Notes: generated by a model not told the origin, from the sequence alone. Shown: positions 1-8,587, counted from the stretch's first letter. The stretch: DNA of 37,117 bases from Rhodospirillaceae bacterium (GCA_002713365.1 PASR01000018.1:1-37117); one strand, 5' to 3'. Made by a program: numbers and translations.

Positions 1-1329
1 AAACGCCAATTGCATTTAAATTTATTTATACAATCACGAGGTCACCATGAAGCTGCGTGGAATCACCCCGGTGCATCATCAAAGTTACTTACAGATATCG
101 GTTATTATCAGGGCCTAGCCCAAAGAGCAGAAGAAGGGTTATTTGATTCCATTTTCTTTGCTGACGCTCTTTCTCTGTCGGCGGACCAAGCTCGGTCTGG
201 ACGTCTTTGGCTGGAGCCCCTAACTTTATTAGCAGCGATTGCGGTTGTTACAAAACGAGTAGGATTAATTGCCACTGGTTCAAGTACCTACACCGAACCA
301 TTTAATCTCGCCCGACAGTTTGCTTCCATTGATCATATTAGTAATGGTCGCGCTGCCTGGAACATTGTTACTTCTTGGCATCAACTATCTGCCCGTAATT
401 TTGGTGATAAGGGCCAACAAACGCATTCTGATCGTTATGTTATGGCCGAAGAATATGTACAGGTTGTCAAAGACCTGTGGGACAGTTGGGCTGATGATGC
501 AGTAATTGATGATCGGGTAGGTGGTATGTATGCCCACCCTGATCGGATACGTCCTATTGATTATAAAGGCGAGCATTATTCCGTTTCCGGACCGCTTAAT
601 TTACCACGTGGCCCTCAAGGGAGGCCCGTGTTAGTACAAGCTGGTTCATCTGAGGCTGGGCGCGGCTTTGCCGCACGACATGCTGAGGCTGTGTTTACTG
701 CACACCTTGAGAAGAATACGGCACAAGAGTTTTACGCTGACATAAAAAGGCGTGTTGTCGCGGCTGGGCGCCGTGCTGATCAAGTTATTATTTTGCCTGG
801 TTTGAATCCAGTGATTGCATCAACAGAGACAGAAGCAAAACGTATGGAGCGGGAATTAAATGAGAGTACTGATCCGGAGATTGGTCGAAGGACCCTTTCG
901 AGTCGGTTTGGTGGCCATGATTTCACCCACCTTCCATTAGATAGGCCTTTAACTCCCAAAGACTTTCCCAATCCTGCCGAAGTTGAGACGATGCGCAGTC
1001 GCGCTGAATTAGTTGTTAGTTTAGTTAGAAACGAGGGTGTTACGTTACGAGAACTTCTGGCACGGTTTGCCGGGGCGCGCGGCCATTTTACGTTTGCTGG
1101 AACACCAGAGCAAGTTGCTAATCTTATCGAGGACTGGCATCAAAATGGGGCCGCTGATGGGTTTAATGTTATGCCTCCGGTTTTTCCTGTTATGTTAGAT
1201 GCTTTTATTGAGGAAGTTATTCCTATTTTACAAAAACGCGGCCTTTTCCGGACTGCTTATGAAGGAAACACACTGCGGGATCATTATAAACTAGACCGCC
1301 CTGTGGGGCGGTTCTGGGATAGTAACTAA
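1..1329 (+). CDS. FMN-dependent luciferase-like monooxygenase, NtaA/SnaA/DszA type (5' partial)
   Basis: The protein belongs to the bacterial-luciferase-like flavin monooxygenases of the nitrilotriacetate monooxygenase (NtaA/SnaA/DszA) subfamily, which use FMNH2 from a separate reductase plus O2. Visible family marks are LHLNLFIQSRGHHEAAW at the N-terminus, ATGSSTYTEPFNLARQFAS, IDHISNGRAAWNIVTSW and a GRPVLVQAGSSEAGR segment. Length (about 440 residues) fits the family. The frame is open to base 1 (K-R-Q before a TTG at 10), and relatives usually start a few residues earlier, so I treat the gene as cut by the window edge with only a few codons missing. The likely reductase partner is the FMN reductase at 5182. 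The last 94 bases before the final codons recur inverted at the right edge. The substrate is unknown. Confidence 0.93.
   Translation, partial: KRQLHLNLFIQSRGHHEAAWNHPGASSKLLTDIGYYQGLAQRAEEGLFDSIFFADALSLSADQARSGRLWLEPLTLLAAIAVVTKRVGLIATGSSTYTEPFNLARQFASIDHISNGRAAWNIVTSWHQLSARNFGDKGQQTHSDRYVMAEEYVQVVKDLWDSWADDAVIDDRVGGMYAHPDRIRPIDYKGEHYSVSGPLNLPRGPQGRPVLVQAGSSEAGRGFAARHAEAVFTAHLEKNTAQEFYADIKRRVVAAGRRADQVIILPGLNPVIASTETEAKRMERELNESTDPEIGRRTLSSRFGGHDFTHLPLDRPLTPKDFPNPAEVETMRSRAELVVSLVRNEGVTLRELLARFAGARGHFTFAGTPEQVANLIEDWHQNGAADGFNVMPPVFPVMLDAFIEEVIPILQKRGLFRTAYEGNTLRDHYKLDRPVGRFWDSN
1228..1321 (+). repeat. Inverted repeat, left copy (3' end of monooxygenase gene)
   Basis: These 94 bases are identical to the reverse complement of 37024-37117, where the window ends. 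Identity stops at 1322 (g here, a in the other copy), three codons before the stop. The segment contains a strong GC hairpin, ACCGCCC-TGTG-GGGCGGT at 1295-1312. It is not followed by a T run, so I do not call it a terminator. Confidence 0.95.
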
Positions 1330-1366
1330 GATATATATAAAATTTTTATAAAAGAGGATAAATATA

Positions 1367-2581
1367 GTGTTTGATATACGCTTAAATGAAGAACAGAGAG
1401 CTTTTCAACAGATGGCTCGGGAATTTGCTGAAACTGAAATTAAGCCTATAGCCCTCGAACTTGATGCCAGGCCAAATTGGGAGGATCGCATCCCTTGGGA
1501 GGTTTTAAAAAAAGGATCTCAGTTAGGTTTTCGTTCATTTGTATTACAGGAAGAGAATGGTGGAGCAGGTGCATCGGACCATCTTACATCTTGTGTTGTG
1601 GCTGAGGAGCTAGCCGCAGCCGATATTGGCACAGCTTATTACTATATGCTTACTGCTAGGAGGGCTAGGGATTGGTTTGAGCTGCGTATGACACAGGAGC
1701 AAAGGGATTACTTTCTTCCGCGTTTTTTAAAAGATGATACGTATTTTACAACAATTGCAATTCACGAGCCTGACACAGATCTTGGTTTTGATTATTTTAC
1801 TGAAACCCCACCAGATGTTAAATTTAAAACTCGTGCTGTTGAACAACCTGATGGTTCTTGGGTTTTAAACGGTGCTAAAAATTATCAGACAGTGGGCTAT
1901 TTAGCTAAACTTCTTGTAGTTATGGCACAGACCGATGATGGACCTAAGGCATTTTTAGTAGAGGGGGAATCAGAAGGTTTAGTACGTCATCCAATGGAAA
2001 AAATTGGTCGTCGGATAGGCGACAATGCAGAAATATTTTTTAGTGACGTAAGTGTACCAGCTGGTCGTATTCTTCTCCCTGCTCCACCCGGTCGCACGGA
2101 TATGGGTACTCATGTTACAGTTGCTTCTATAACCCTTGGTCTTGGTAGGGCAGCATTAGAGGAAACATTGAAATTCACACAAGAAAGGGTCTCTGGGGGT
2201 AAGCCCATTATTCAGCACCAAACGGTTGGTATGTACCTTGCGGATATGGCAACTAATCTTGAGGCTGCCAGGAGATTAATATGGACGGCGGCGTGGGCTA
2301 AAGATAACCCCGAAGCTTTTGTTGATGGAAGTGCTGATTGGCAACCTTATGAAATGATGGCTTTAAAATTTGCTGGGAATGCGGTTCAGCGTTTGACTGA
2401 GCAAGGTATGGAGCTTTTTGGTGGAATGGGCGTAACCAAAGGGATGCCAATCGAAAAATACGTTCGTGATGCGCATGTACAAAAGCATATATCATTCCAA
2501 TTCCCTATGGGATTTAGGATAGCAGAGGCATTGTGTGGATTTGAGCGTTCAAAGAAGCCACTGCTTAATGAGCAATTATAG
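1367..2581 (+). CDS. Acyl-CoA dehydrogenase-like flavoprotein
   Basis: A 404-residue protein with the acyl-CoA dehydrogenase fold. The N-terminal helical domain begins FDIRLNEEQRAFQQMAREFA. A middle beta domain has LNGAKNYQTVG and a KIGRRIGDNAEIFFSDVSVP segment. The C-terminal domain carries LFGGMGVTKGMPIEKYVRDA (residues 350-369). GTG at 1367 is chosen because of AAAGAGG at 1351-1357 and because it gives the full N-terminal helix. It lies 37 bases after the monooxygenase, so the two are probably co-transcribed. Odd point: the segment that in medium-chain enzymes reads YEGT and supplies the catalytic Glu reads ISFQFP here (about 375-380). The alternative Glu position of isovaleryl-CoA dehydrogenase also seems absent. 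It may be an unusual dehydrogenase or an oxygenase-type relative. Confidence 0.88.
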   Translation: MFDIRLNEEQRAFQQMAREFAETEIKPIALELDARPNWEDRIPWEVLKKGSQLGFRSFVLQEENGGAGASDHLTSCVVAEELAAADIGTAYYYMLTARRARDWFELRMTQEQRDYFLPRFLKDDTYFTTIAIHEPDTDLGFDYFTETPPDVKFKTRAVEQPDGSWVLNGAKNYQTVGYLAKLLVVMAQTDDGPKAFLVEGESEGLVRHPMEKIGRRIGDNAEIFFSDVSVPAGRILLPAPPGRTDMGTHVTVASITLGLGRAALEETLKFTQERVSGGKPIIQHQTVGMYLADMATNLEAARRLIWTAAWAKDNPEAFVDGSADWQPYEMMALKFAGNAVQRLTEQGMELFGGMGVTKGMPIEKYVRDAHVQKHISFQFPMGFRIAEALCGFERSKKPLLNEQL

Positions 2582-2665
2582 GCCTTCATATATATTTTAA
2601 TTACCTATTAGTTTATTAAAAAAACCTTACTGAAGAACATATTATTTTATGAGACTACTTAATTA

Positions 2666-3589
2666 ATGGCTAAAAAAACAACTATACGTATGGGTGGATA
2701 CGGACCGCCGACAACAACACATAGTCGTGGGCTTAAATATATTGGGGATGAGTTAAATAAGAAGTTTGGTGATAGTTTAGAAATTAAATATATATGGAAT
2801 GTAATGGAATTGGGTTATGGATCTGATGCTGTTCTCTGGCTCACTGAATGTGGGATGCTTGATCTTGTATATATGTCAACTACGGCATTAACATCTAGAG
2901 TACCTCACTTGGAGTTTTTAGATCTCCCCTTTTTGTTTTCTGACAATAAATCTGCGCGTGAGGCTTATGATGGGGAGCTAGGTGCAAATATGCGTTTGGC
3001 AGTGGAAGAAAAATGTAATTTTCTGGTGCTAGGATATTTTGAAAATGGGTTTCGGCATTTATCAAATAGATTAAGAACAGTAAGTTCACCTGAAGACCTT
3101 TCTGGTATGAGTATTCGCACCCTAGGTAGCGAAATGCATAATCGTACATTTGAGCTATTAAATATGAGTCCAAAGTCGATGCGTCTTGATGAAGCAAAAA
3201 TTGCCATTGCAAATTATGAAGTGGACGCTCAGGAAAATCCATTTGCCAATACAATGACTTATGGAATACATAATATTCATAAATTTCACACACTATCTAG
3301 CCATTTTTATTTATCCCGAGGATTGTTTGCCAATCCCCAAAAATATGATTCCTGGCCGAGTGAAATACGTGATGAATTAAAATTAATTATAAAGAAATCC
3401 ATAGAGTATCAAAGAAAATTAGCCGTAACTGAGGAAAGTATAGCACGTGCTACGATAGAAAATGTTGGAGGATTTGTTTACGAGTTAAATGAATCTGAGA
3501 AGAAAAATTTTAGGGATTCTTTAACACCAATATATGATGAGGCTAGGAAGCGTTTTCACAAATCAATGTTTAATTCTGTTGGTTGGTAA
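2666..3589 (+). CDS. TRAP transporter substrate-binding protein family (DctP-like), no signal peptide
   Basis: This 307-residue protein resembles DctP/TeaA-type binding proteins. It has an early GYGPPTTTHSRGLKYIGDEL, then LDLPFLFSD, a FENGFRHLSNRLRTVSSPED strand region, the LSGMSIRT segment and VDAQENPFANT. In these families the protein is periplasmic and delivers organic acids to a DctQM permease. Here the start is fixed by an in-frame TAA at 2660-2662, directly before the ATG, so no signal peptide is encoded. No DctQ or DctM gene is in the window. There is no clear Shine-Dalgarno sequence. It may act in the cytoplasm, have lost export, or have been cut off from its leader. The fold assignment is firm; the role is unknown. 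Confidence 0.85.
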   Translation: MAKKTTIRMGGYGPPTTTHSRGLKYIGDELNKKFGDSLEIKYIWNVMELGYGSDAVLWLTECGMLDLVYMSTTALTSRVPHLEFLDLPFLFSDNKSAREAYDGELGANMRLAVEEKCNFLVLGYFENGFRHLSNRLRTVSSPEDLSGMSIRTLGSEMHNRTFELLNMSPKSMRLDEAKIAIANYEVDAQENPFANTMTYGIHNIHKFHTLSSHFYLSRGLFANPQKYDSWPSEIRDELKLIIKKSIEYQRKLAVTEESIARATIENVGGFVYELNESEKKNFRDSLTPIYDEARKRFHKSMFNSVGW

Positions 3590-3679
3590 TAAGTCTAGTT
3601 TTATAGCTTTTAAACCTCAGGTATTTCTATGCCTATACCTTGGACTCATTATGAACCTTAAACTATTTTTAAAATAACT

Positions 3680-3898
3680 ATGGTTAGCATTATGCTGGAT
3701 AAGTTAATTTTATTAGTCCATTGGTTAATCTTTTCTCTTTCCTTAGGATTAATTGGTGCTGGAGTTCAAGCGTCATTTTATAAAGGCGGGTTTTACTTAA
3801 TTATTGTTGGATTAGGGTTATCTATTATTTATTCTTTTTTTATATATTGCCTTAAAAGGAAAATTGTATGGTTTCCATGGAAATATAATCGTAAGTAA
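3680..3898 (+). CDS. Small membrane protein, 72 residues, unknown
   Basis: This short ORF encodes two long hydrophobic stretches (about residues 7-29 and 36-56) and ends in a basic tail (CLKRKIVWFPWKYNRK). It looks like a two-helix inner-membrane protein. I do not recognise a family. Its stop at 3896-3898 lies four bases before the ATG of the MFS transporter, or overlaps it if that gene starts at the upstream TTG, so the two are probably translationally coupled. By position between a TRAP-type binding protein and a transporter it could be a small transport accessory protein or a decayed DctQ-like remnant, but nothing in its residues proves this. An ATG at 3710 is an alternative start. Confidence 0.5.
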   Translation: MVSIMLDKLILLVHWLIFSLSLGLIGAGVQASFYKGGFYLIIVGLGLSIIYSFFIYCLKRKIVWFPWKYNRK

Positions 3899-3902
3899 AG
3901 GG

Positions 3903-5105
3903 ATGTTGCATTTGAATAAAAGGCAAACACGGTTTTTACTTCTTAATTTAGCGCACTATCTAGATCATTTTTTTATGCTGGTTTTTGCAAGTGCAGCAGC
4001 TTTAAAGTTAATACATGATTGGGGCATGAGCTATGCAGAGCTAATACCTTATGCAACTCCGGGTTTTATCGCATATGCCATTTTTTCTCTTCCATCTGGC
4101 TGGCTGGCGGACAGATGGAGTAGAGATAATATGATAATAATATTTTTTATTGGTATTGGTTTTTCTTCATTTATAACTGCACTTTCTCAAAGTCCACTAC
4201 AAATAGCTCTAGGGTTAACTTTAATTGGAATATTCGCTGCTATTTATCATCCTGTTGGTATAGCCTTGGTGATTGAGGGGCATGTTCGTACCGGAATACC
4301 ATTGGCTATAAATGGAGTTTTTGGAAATCTTGGTGTGGGAAGTGCTGCTTTGGTGACAGGGTTTTTTATCGATAATATGAGCTGGCGATCAGCATTTATT
4401 TATCCTGGACTTATATCGGTTTTTTTGGGTCTCATATACTATTATGTCTCTAGTAAATTACCTTCAAATGCCGAACAGGAAAGCCCGATGACAGATGGAC
4501 TTATTAATAATGAGTTAGGGCGCTCAACTATGTTACGAGTGTTGTTAATTGTATTTTTTTCTACAGCAATAGGTGGCCTGATTTTTCAAAGTACAACATT
4601 TGGTTTACCTAAAGTTTTTGATGAAAAACTTGCCGAGCTTGCAATTTCTGCTACAGAAGTAGGGTGGTATGCATTTCTTGTTTTTGGCGTTGCAGCGATA
4701 GGACAACTAATTGTTGGGTATTTAATTGATCGGTATTCTATAAGAATTGTTTTTGTTGGTATTGCTATTATACAAACGGTAATGTTCGCAGCGATGGTGG
4801 GAAAGAGCGGATGGGTGGCTTTACTTATTGCATTTATATTTATGTTGGCTGTTTTTGGTCAAGTGCCAATTAATGATGTTTTAGTTGGTCGTGTAGCACG
4901 TGAAGAGTGGCGTAGCCGAGTTTTAGCGATGAGATATATTTTAACTTTTTCGCTTACTGGTATAGCGATACCAGGAATAGCTTGGGTCCATGGAAATATG
5001 GGTTTTGATGGCTTGTTTGTTCTTCTATCGATTGGAGCAGCCTTAATATTATGTTCAGTAGTTATGTTGCCGCGCTTGCGTGCAATCACAATGCCCGTTA
5101 ATTAA
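3903..5105 (+). CDS. MFS transporter
   Basis: About 400 residues with twelve predicted hydrophobic segments. The loop LADRWSRDN between helices 2 and 3 is the typical major facilitator motif A, and a second-half equivalent, GYLIDRYSIR, marks the internal repeat. The overall look is that of fosmidomycin-resistance/sugar-type MFS carriers in the inner membrane. I choose ATG 3903 because MLHLNKRQTRFLLLNLAHYL begins right at the first helix and four bases after the preceding stop. A TTG at 3864 with AAGGA upstream would add 13 residues. It sits in the + strand train between a binding protein and an FMN reductase, so import or export of the pathway substrate is plausible. The transported compound is unknown. 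Confidence 0.88.
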   Translation: MLHLNKRQTRFLLLNLAHYLDHFFMLVFASAAALKLIHDWGMSYAELIPYATPGFIAYAIFSLPSGWLADRWSRDNMIIIFFIGIGFSSFITALSQSPLQIALGLTLIGIFAAIYHPVGIALVIEGHVRTGIPLAINGVFGNLGVGSAALVTGFFIDNMSWRSAFIYPGLISVFLGLIYYYVSSKLPSNAEQESPMTDGLINNELGRSTMLRVLLIVFFSTAIGGLIFQSTTFGLPKVFDEKLAELAISATEVGWYAFLVFGVAAIGQLIVGYLIDRYSIRIVFVGIAIIQTVMFAAMVGKSGWVALLIAFIFMLAVFGQVPINDVLVGRVAREEWRSRVLAMRYILTFSLTGIAIPGIAWVHGNMGFDGLFVLLSIGAALILCSVVMLPRLRAITMPVN

Positions 5106-5181
5106 GTGGATCATGGAGTTAATGTTGTTCACTTGTAGAAATAACAATAAACAAACAGATTTTTTTTAAGAAAGTGCTTTT

Positions 5182-5754
5182 ATGCTAAAACTAAACGTTA
5201 TTACAGTTAGTACCCGTCCAAGCAGGGTGGGGCCTGCCATATCAAAATGGTTTATAGATATAGCATCCGAAGAGTTTGGGAACACTTTTGATGTAGTAGA
5301 TGTTGATTTAGCAGATTTTAATTTACCGGTTTTTAATGAGCCTAAACACCCGCGCTTTAAAGATTATGAAAACGAAGCAACTAAGATTTGGAGTGCAAGT
5401 GTTGAGTCAGCCGATGCTTATGTATTTGTGACTCCCGAATACAATTATGGTCCACCTCCATCTTTTGTTAATGCTTTATCTTATTTAGCTGGAGAATGGC
5501 ACTATAAACCTGCAGCTTTCGTAAGTTATGGTGGAGTTTCAGGCGGGTTACGAGGAGTACAAATGGAAAAGCTTTTATTGACTACTTTCAGAGTAGTGCC
5601 AATTTTTGAGGCTGTACCAATACCTATGTTTGCCGAACACATTGAAGACGGTGTATTTAAAGCCAAAGAAATTCATGTGGATTCTGCGAGAATGATGATA
5701 CCTGAATTGGCACGCTGGGCGAATGCCTTAAAAGTTATGCGTAAAAAAAACTAA
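5182..5754 (+). CDS. NAD(P)H-dependent FMN reductase (flavodoxin-like)
   Basis: A 190-residue flavodoxin-fold protein. The FMN phosphate loop STRPSRVG is at residues 10-17, the flavin-contacting PEYNYG at 85-90, and SYGGVSGGLRG follows near 115-125. These are the marks of the NADPH-dependent FMN reductase family (SsuE/azoreductase-like), which makes reduced FMN using NAD(P)H. The window has a luciferase-like monooxygenase (1-1329) that needs free FMNH2, so this is probably its reductase component, although several genes lie between them. It is separated from the MFS gene by 76 bases and from the next SDR by 86 bases. Length is normal for the family. Confidence 0.9.
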   Translation: MLKLNVITVSTRPSRVGPAISKWFIDIASEEFGNTFDVVDVDLADFNLPVFNEPKHPRFKDYENEATKIWSASVESADAYVFVTPEYNYGPPPSFVNALSYLAGEWHYKPAAFVSYGGVSGGLRGVQMEKLLLTTFRVVPIFEAVPIPMFAEHIEDGVFKAKEIHVDSARMMIPELARWANALKVMRKKN

Positions 5755-5840
5755 AATAATATTTTTAATAATTAACTAATCATTATAATTTATTAAATTT
5801 GGCTTTTTATTATTAATAAAAATAATGTGCGGAGCTAGCT

Positions 5841-6599
5841 ATGAAAACTCGTTTGAGTGGTAAATCTGTTTTAGTGACGGGGGGCGAGAGTGGCATTGGT
5901 CGTGCTATAGTTTTGAGATGCTTAAACGAGGGTGCATCAGTAGTAATTGCTGGTATCAACGAAGAAGATATAAGTAAGACCATCTCAGATGCTGAGGCTG
6001 ATGGAGCCAAAGAACGTGTATCAGCCATAGTGACGGATGTTACTAATTCAGAACAAGTTCAAAATGCTATTGATTTGACAATAAATAATTACGGTAGGCT
6101 TGATGCTGCGATAGCTAATGCTGGAGCGTTTTGTGTAAGTACACCGTTTGGGGAATGGGATATAGATGAATGGGAGCGTGTAATAAACGTAAACCTTACA
6201 GGAGTTTTTTATGTTTTACATGCCGCGGCAAAAGTCTTGGTATCTCAAGGTGAAGGTGGTAGTTTGATTGCTACCGGTTCTTCTACCGGTATCAGACCTA
6301 TTTCGAATTTAATTCCTTATACCTCTAGCAAGGGTGGAGTACACCAGATGCTAAGGGGGCTAGCTGTAGAAATGGCTCCACATAAAATAAAGGTAAATAC
6401 TATAGTTCCTGGAATGGCTGAAACCAGACCAGTAATGACTCAGCAAGGTTATGTAGAGGCTGGTTTAAAGGCTGTACCTATGAATGAAATAGTAAAACCT
6501 GAAGAACTAGCTGCTTTTGTAGCTTTCTCGTTGAGTGATGAGGTGCCGCATATGACTGGAACACTGCTTAAAGTTGATGCTGGCCGAACATCGGCTTAA
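5841..6599 (+). CDS. Short-chain dehydrogenase/reductase, first of a tandem pair
   Basis: A classical SDR of 252 residues. The nucleotide-binding TGGESGIG lies at 13-20, the ANAG motif at 92-95, and the catalytic Ser147/148, Tyr160 and Lys164 (PYTSSK) are present. Members oxidise or reduce alcohols and ketones with NAD(P). The C-terminus ends LKVDAGRTSA, almost the same as the next gene, and the two proteins align end to end, so they arose by duplication. The stop is 10 bases before the next ATG. An AT-only palindrome (5804-5822) lies upstream. The pair could act on successive or stereoisomeric hydroxy intermediates, but the substrates cannot be read from sequence. Confidence 0.92.
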   Translation: MKTRLSGKSVLVTGGESGIGRAIVLRCLNEGASVVIAGINEEDISKTISDAEADGAKERVSAIVTDVTNSEQVQNAIDLTINNYGRLDAAIANAGAFCVSTPFGEWDIDEWERVINVNLTGVFYVLHAAAKVLVSQGEGGSLIATGSSTGIRPISNLIPYTSSKGGVHQMLRGLAVEMAPHKIKVNTIVPGMAETRPVMTQQGYVEAGLKAVPMNEIVKPEELAAFVAFSLSDEVPHMTGTLLKVDAGRTSA

Positions 6600-6609
6600 G
6601 GAGAAAAAA

Positions 6610-7371
6610 ATGAATTATTATAACCTTGCTGGGAAAACCTTACTAGTTACAGGTGCTGAAACAGGAATAGGCCGAGCAATTGCCATAAGGGCTGCAAAAG
6701 ATGGTGCTAATGTAACTGCGGCTGGTATTAATAATGAAGGACTTAAAGAGACTTTGGAGTTGGCTAGATCCGAGGGTGCAGAAGAACGTTTTCTAACACT
6801 AGAGGTTGATGTAAGGGATGCAGTCCAAGTCCAAAAAATGTTTGATGATACATTATTAAAGTTTTCTAGGTTAGATGCTACTGTAGCTAATGCTGGGGTT
6901 ATGATAGAACGAAGACCTTTTATAGAATCCACTCATGAGGAATGGCATCATGTATTATCAGTAAACCTTCACGGTACTTTTCATACGCTTCAGGCCGCCA
7001 CGCGAATATTAAGAAAACAAGGACAAGGTGGGGATTTATTAGTTACTACTTCCTCTAATGCTGTTCGGCCAGGGCCCCAGGCATCTTCTTACGTTGCTTC
7101 TAAGGGGGCGATTCATCAAATGGTCAGAGCACTTGCAGTTGAACTAGCCTCCGAAAAGATAAGGGTTAACGCTATAGTTCCAGGCCTTACTTTGACGCCA
7201 GGGACCCAGAATCGTCCTGGTCACATAGAAAGAGGAATAAAAAACGTACCGATGGGTGAGATAGTGATGCCCGAAGAAATAGCAGCATTAGTAGCATTTA
7301 CGCTTAGCGGAGAGGCGCCACATTTGACAGGGACAGACTTGAAAGTTGATTCAGGCCGCACTTCAGCTTAA
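6610..7371 (+). CDS. Short-chain dehydrogenase/reductase, second of a tandem pair
   Basis: 253 residues, with TGAETGIG at 14-21, ANAG near 93-96, and catalytic Ser148/149, Tyr161 and Lys165 (SYVASK). Start at 6610 is chosen over an in-frame upstream ATG at 6574 because AAGGAG sits just before it and the N-terminus then matches its neighbour. It is a paralogue of the SDR ending at 6599 and is almost certainly co-translated with it. Its 3' end overlaps the end of the convergent FAD monooxygenase gene by nine bases. Function is a probable NAD(P)-dependent alcohol/ketone oxidoreductase; the substrate is unknown. Confidence 0.92.
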   Translation: MNYYNLAGKTLLVTGAETGIGRAIAIRAAKDGANVTAAGINNEGLKETLELARSEGAEERFLTLEVDVRDAVQVQKMFDDTLLKFSRLDATVANAGVMIERRPFIESTHEEWHHVLSVNLHGTFHTLQAATRILRKQGQGGDLLVTTSSNAVRPGPQASSYVASKGAIHQMVRALAVELASEKIRVNAIVPGLTLTPGTQNRPGHIERGIKNVPMGEIVMPEEIAALVAFTLSGEAPHLTGTDLKVDSGRTSA

Positions 7372-8535
7372 CAACTTTATATTGTTGAATTTCTTGCAGC
7401 CAGTTGGGATGTGTCTGGCTGCTCTGCTATACTGTGAGGCCAGCCATGGGATTTTTCTCTCAGCATTTATGGCAAGAGGTTTCAACAATTTTGGTAGATA
7501 GATTGTAGTTCCATACAAACGAGTCCATTTTTGAGTGTGTTCTGTAAGAGGGCGTTCACGATTTTCCCAAATATTTAAAGCACTTTTTAAGTCTTTGGTT
7601 TCGTTTAATGCTACAGATAAGCCTAGACCATTCATCATTGCATGTCCTGCGCCCTGTCCTAAGTATGGAGGCATGGCGTGTGCTGCATCTCCAAGAATTG
7701 CTATTTTTCCTTCCGACCAACGTTTTAAACGAATTGTTTTAAATTGAGCCCATCTACTTTCATTCCATTGAGCGTTTTTTGCAAAACGCTCAATGAGCGG
7801 TTCCAGAGTGGGAAAAGACTTTTTCCAAGAGCTGACGTTTATAGGGGTGGTACGTCCAGCAGAATCATCTGCCATGCAGGTAAAAATTGCATAAATTTCA
7901 GATTTTGAGTTTGGGCAATACAAAATTCGTCGATTATCTGCCCAAGCTTCTACCATTGCGATGCCGTCAGAAGGGTTAGCAGGCATATCTTTGGGCAAGC
8001 TAGGAATTACCATACGCGTTCCTCCCTCTTTTTGAAAAACTTGGCTGTATGTTAAATCTAGACAATCACGAATGCGTGAATTAATGCCATCAGCAGCTAT
8101 TATTAGATCTGCTTGATGTACTTTTCCGTTAGCTAGAAATATTTCTCCTTTGGGATTAGCTTCAGTAACATTTGACCCAGTTAGAATTTCCACCCCGACA
8201 TTCTCAGCCCGCTGGGCAAGTAAAGAAATAATATGCCGTCGGCTTATCCGATACCTACCAAGTCCTGACTTAAGTCTTAATATTAATTTTCCGTTAGCGT
8301 TTACTGAATCTCGATAATCTATCTCTATGCCTCCCGCTAGAATAGGATTGAGAATACCTAAGGCATTAAAAATGCAGACCATATTATCTTGTATGGCTAT
8401 CCCATATCCTTCGGCGTTAAGCGAATTACGCCTTTCATGAACCCGGACAGTCCATCCCCTGTCAGCCAAACCTATTGCTGCTACCAATCCTCCAAAACCG
8501 GCACCAGAAATTTCAGCGTGGCGTTTTTCTAACAT
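7363..8535 (-). CDS. FAD-dependent aromatic-ring-type monooxygenase (PHBH family)
   Basis: A 390-residue group A flavoprotein monooxygenase. The FAD-binding GAGFGG is at 11-16, the second FAD/NAD(P)H contact AADGINS is near 147-153, and GDAAHAMPPYLGQG begins at 282. These enzymes (salicylate or p-hydroxybenzoate hydroxylase-like) use NAD(P)H and O2 to hydroxylate an activated ring. The gene stands alone on the - strand, convergent with the SDR pair (nine-base overlap) and divergent from the GST-like gene at 8872. The upstream region contains a -10-like TATACT (8618 to 8613 on the - strand) and a perfect inverted repeat at 8588-8611, a plausible regulator site. The exact substrate cannot be stated. 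Confidence 0.92.
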   Translation of the reverse strand: MLEKRHAEISGAGFGGLVAAIGLADRGWTVRVHERRNSLNAEGYGIAIQDNMVCIFNALGILNPILAGGIEIDYRDSVNANGKLILRLKSGLGRYRISRRHIISLLAQRAENVGVEILTGSNVTEANPKGEIFLANGKVHQADLIIAADGINSRIRDCLDLTYSQVFQKEGGTRMVIPSLPKDMPANPSDGIAMVEAWADNRRILYCPNSKSEIYAIFTCMADDSAGRTTPINVSSWKKSFPTLEPLIERFAKNAQWNESRWAQFKTIRLKRWSEGKIAILGDAAHAMPPYLGQGAGHAMMNGLGLSVALNETKDLKSALNIWENRERPLTEHTQKWTRLYGTTIYLPKLLKPLAINAERKIPWLASQYSRAARHIPTGCKKFNNIKLLS

Positions 8536-8587
8536 TTAAAATTCCTTCTAAATTCTAAAGAAAATGTAAATATAATTTTGAAATATA

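Noticed and set aside
1295-1312. GC-rich hairpin ACCGCCC/GGGCGGT as terminator of the first gene
   Set aside because: It is inside the coding sequence, has no T run, and the next gene is likely co-transcribed. It codes for conserved residues R-P-V-G-R.
2895-3293. A 132-codon - strand frame inside the TRAP-type receptor gene
   Set aside because: No family resemblance and complete overlap with a clear DctP-like protein in the other strand.
5804-5822. AT-only 19-base palindrome upstream of the first SDR
   Set aside because: Composed of A and T only in a very AT-rich gap, so chance is a sufficient explanation.
7396-7422. Eight-base-pair hairpin (GCAGCCAG/CTGGCTGC) after the SDR pair
   Set aside because: No T run follows on either strand and it lies within the coding end of the convergent monooxygenase gene, so I do not call it a terminator.
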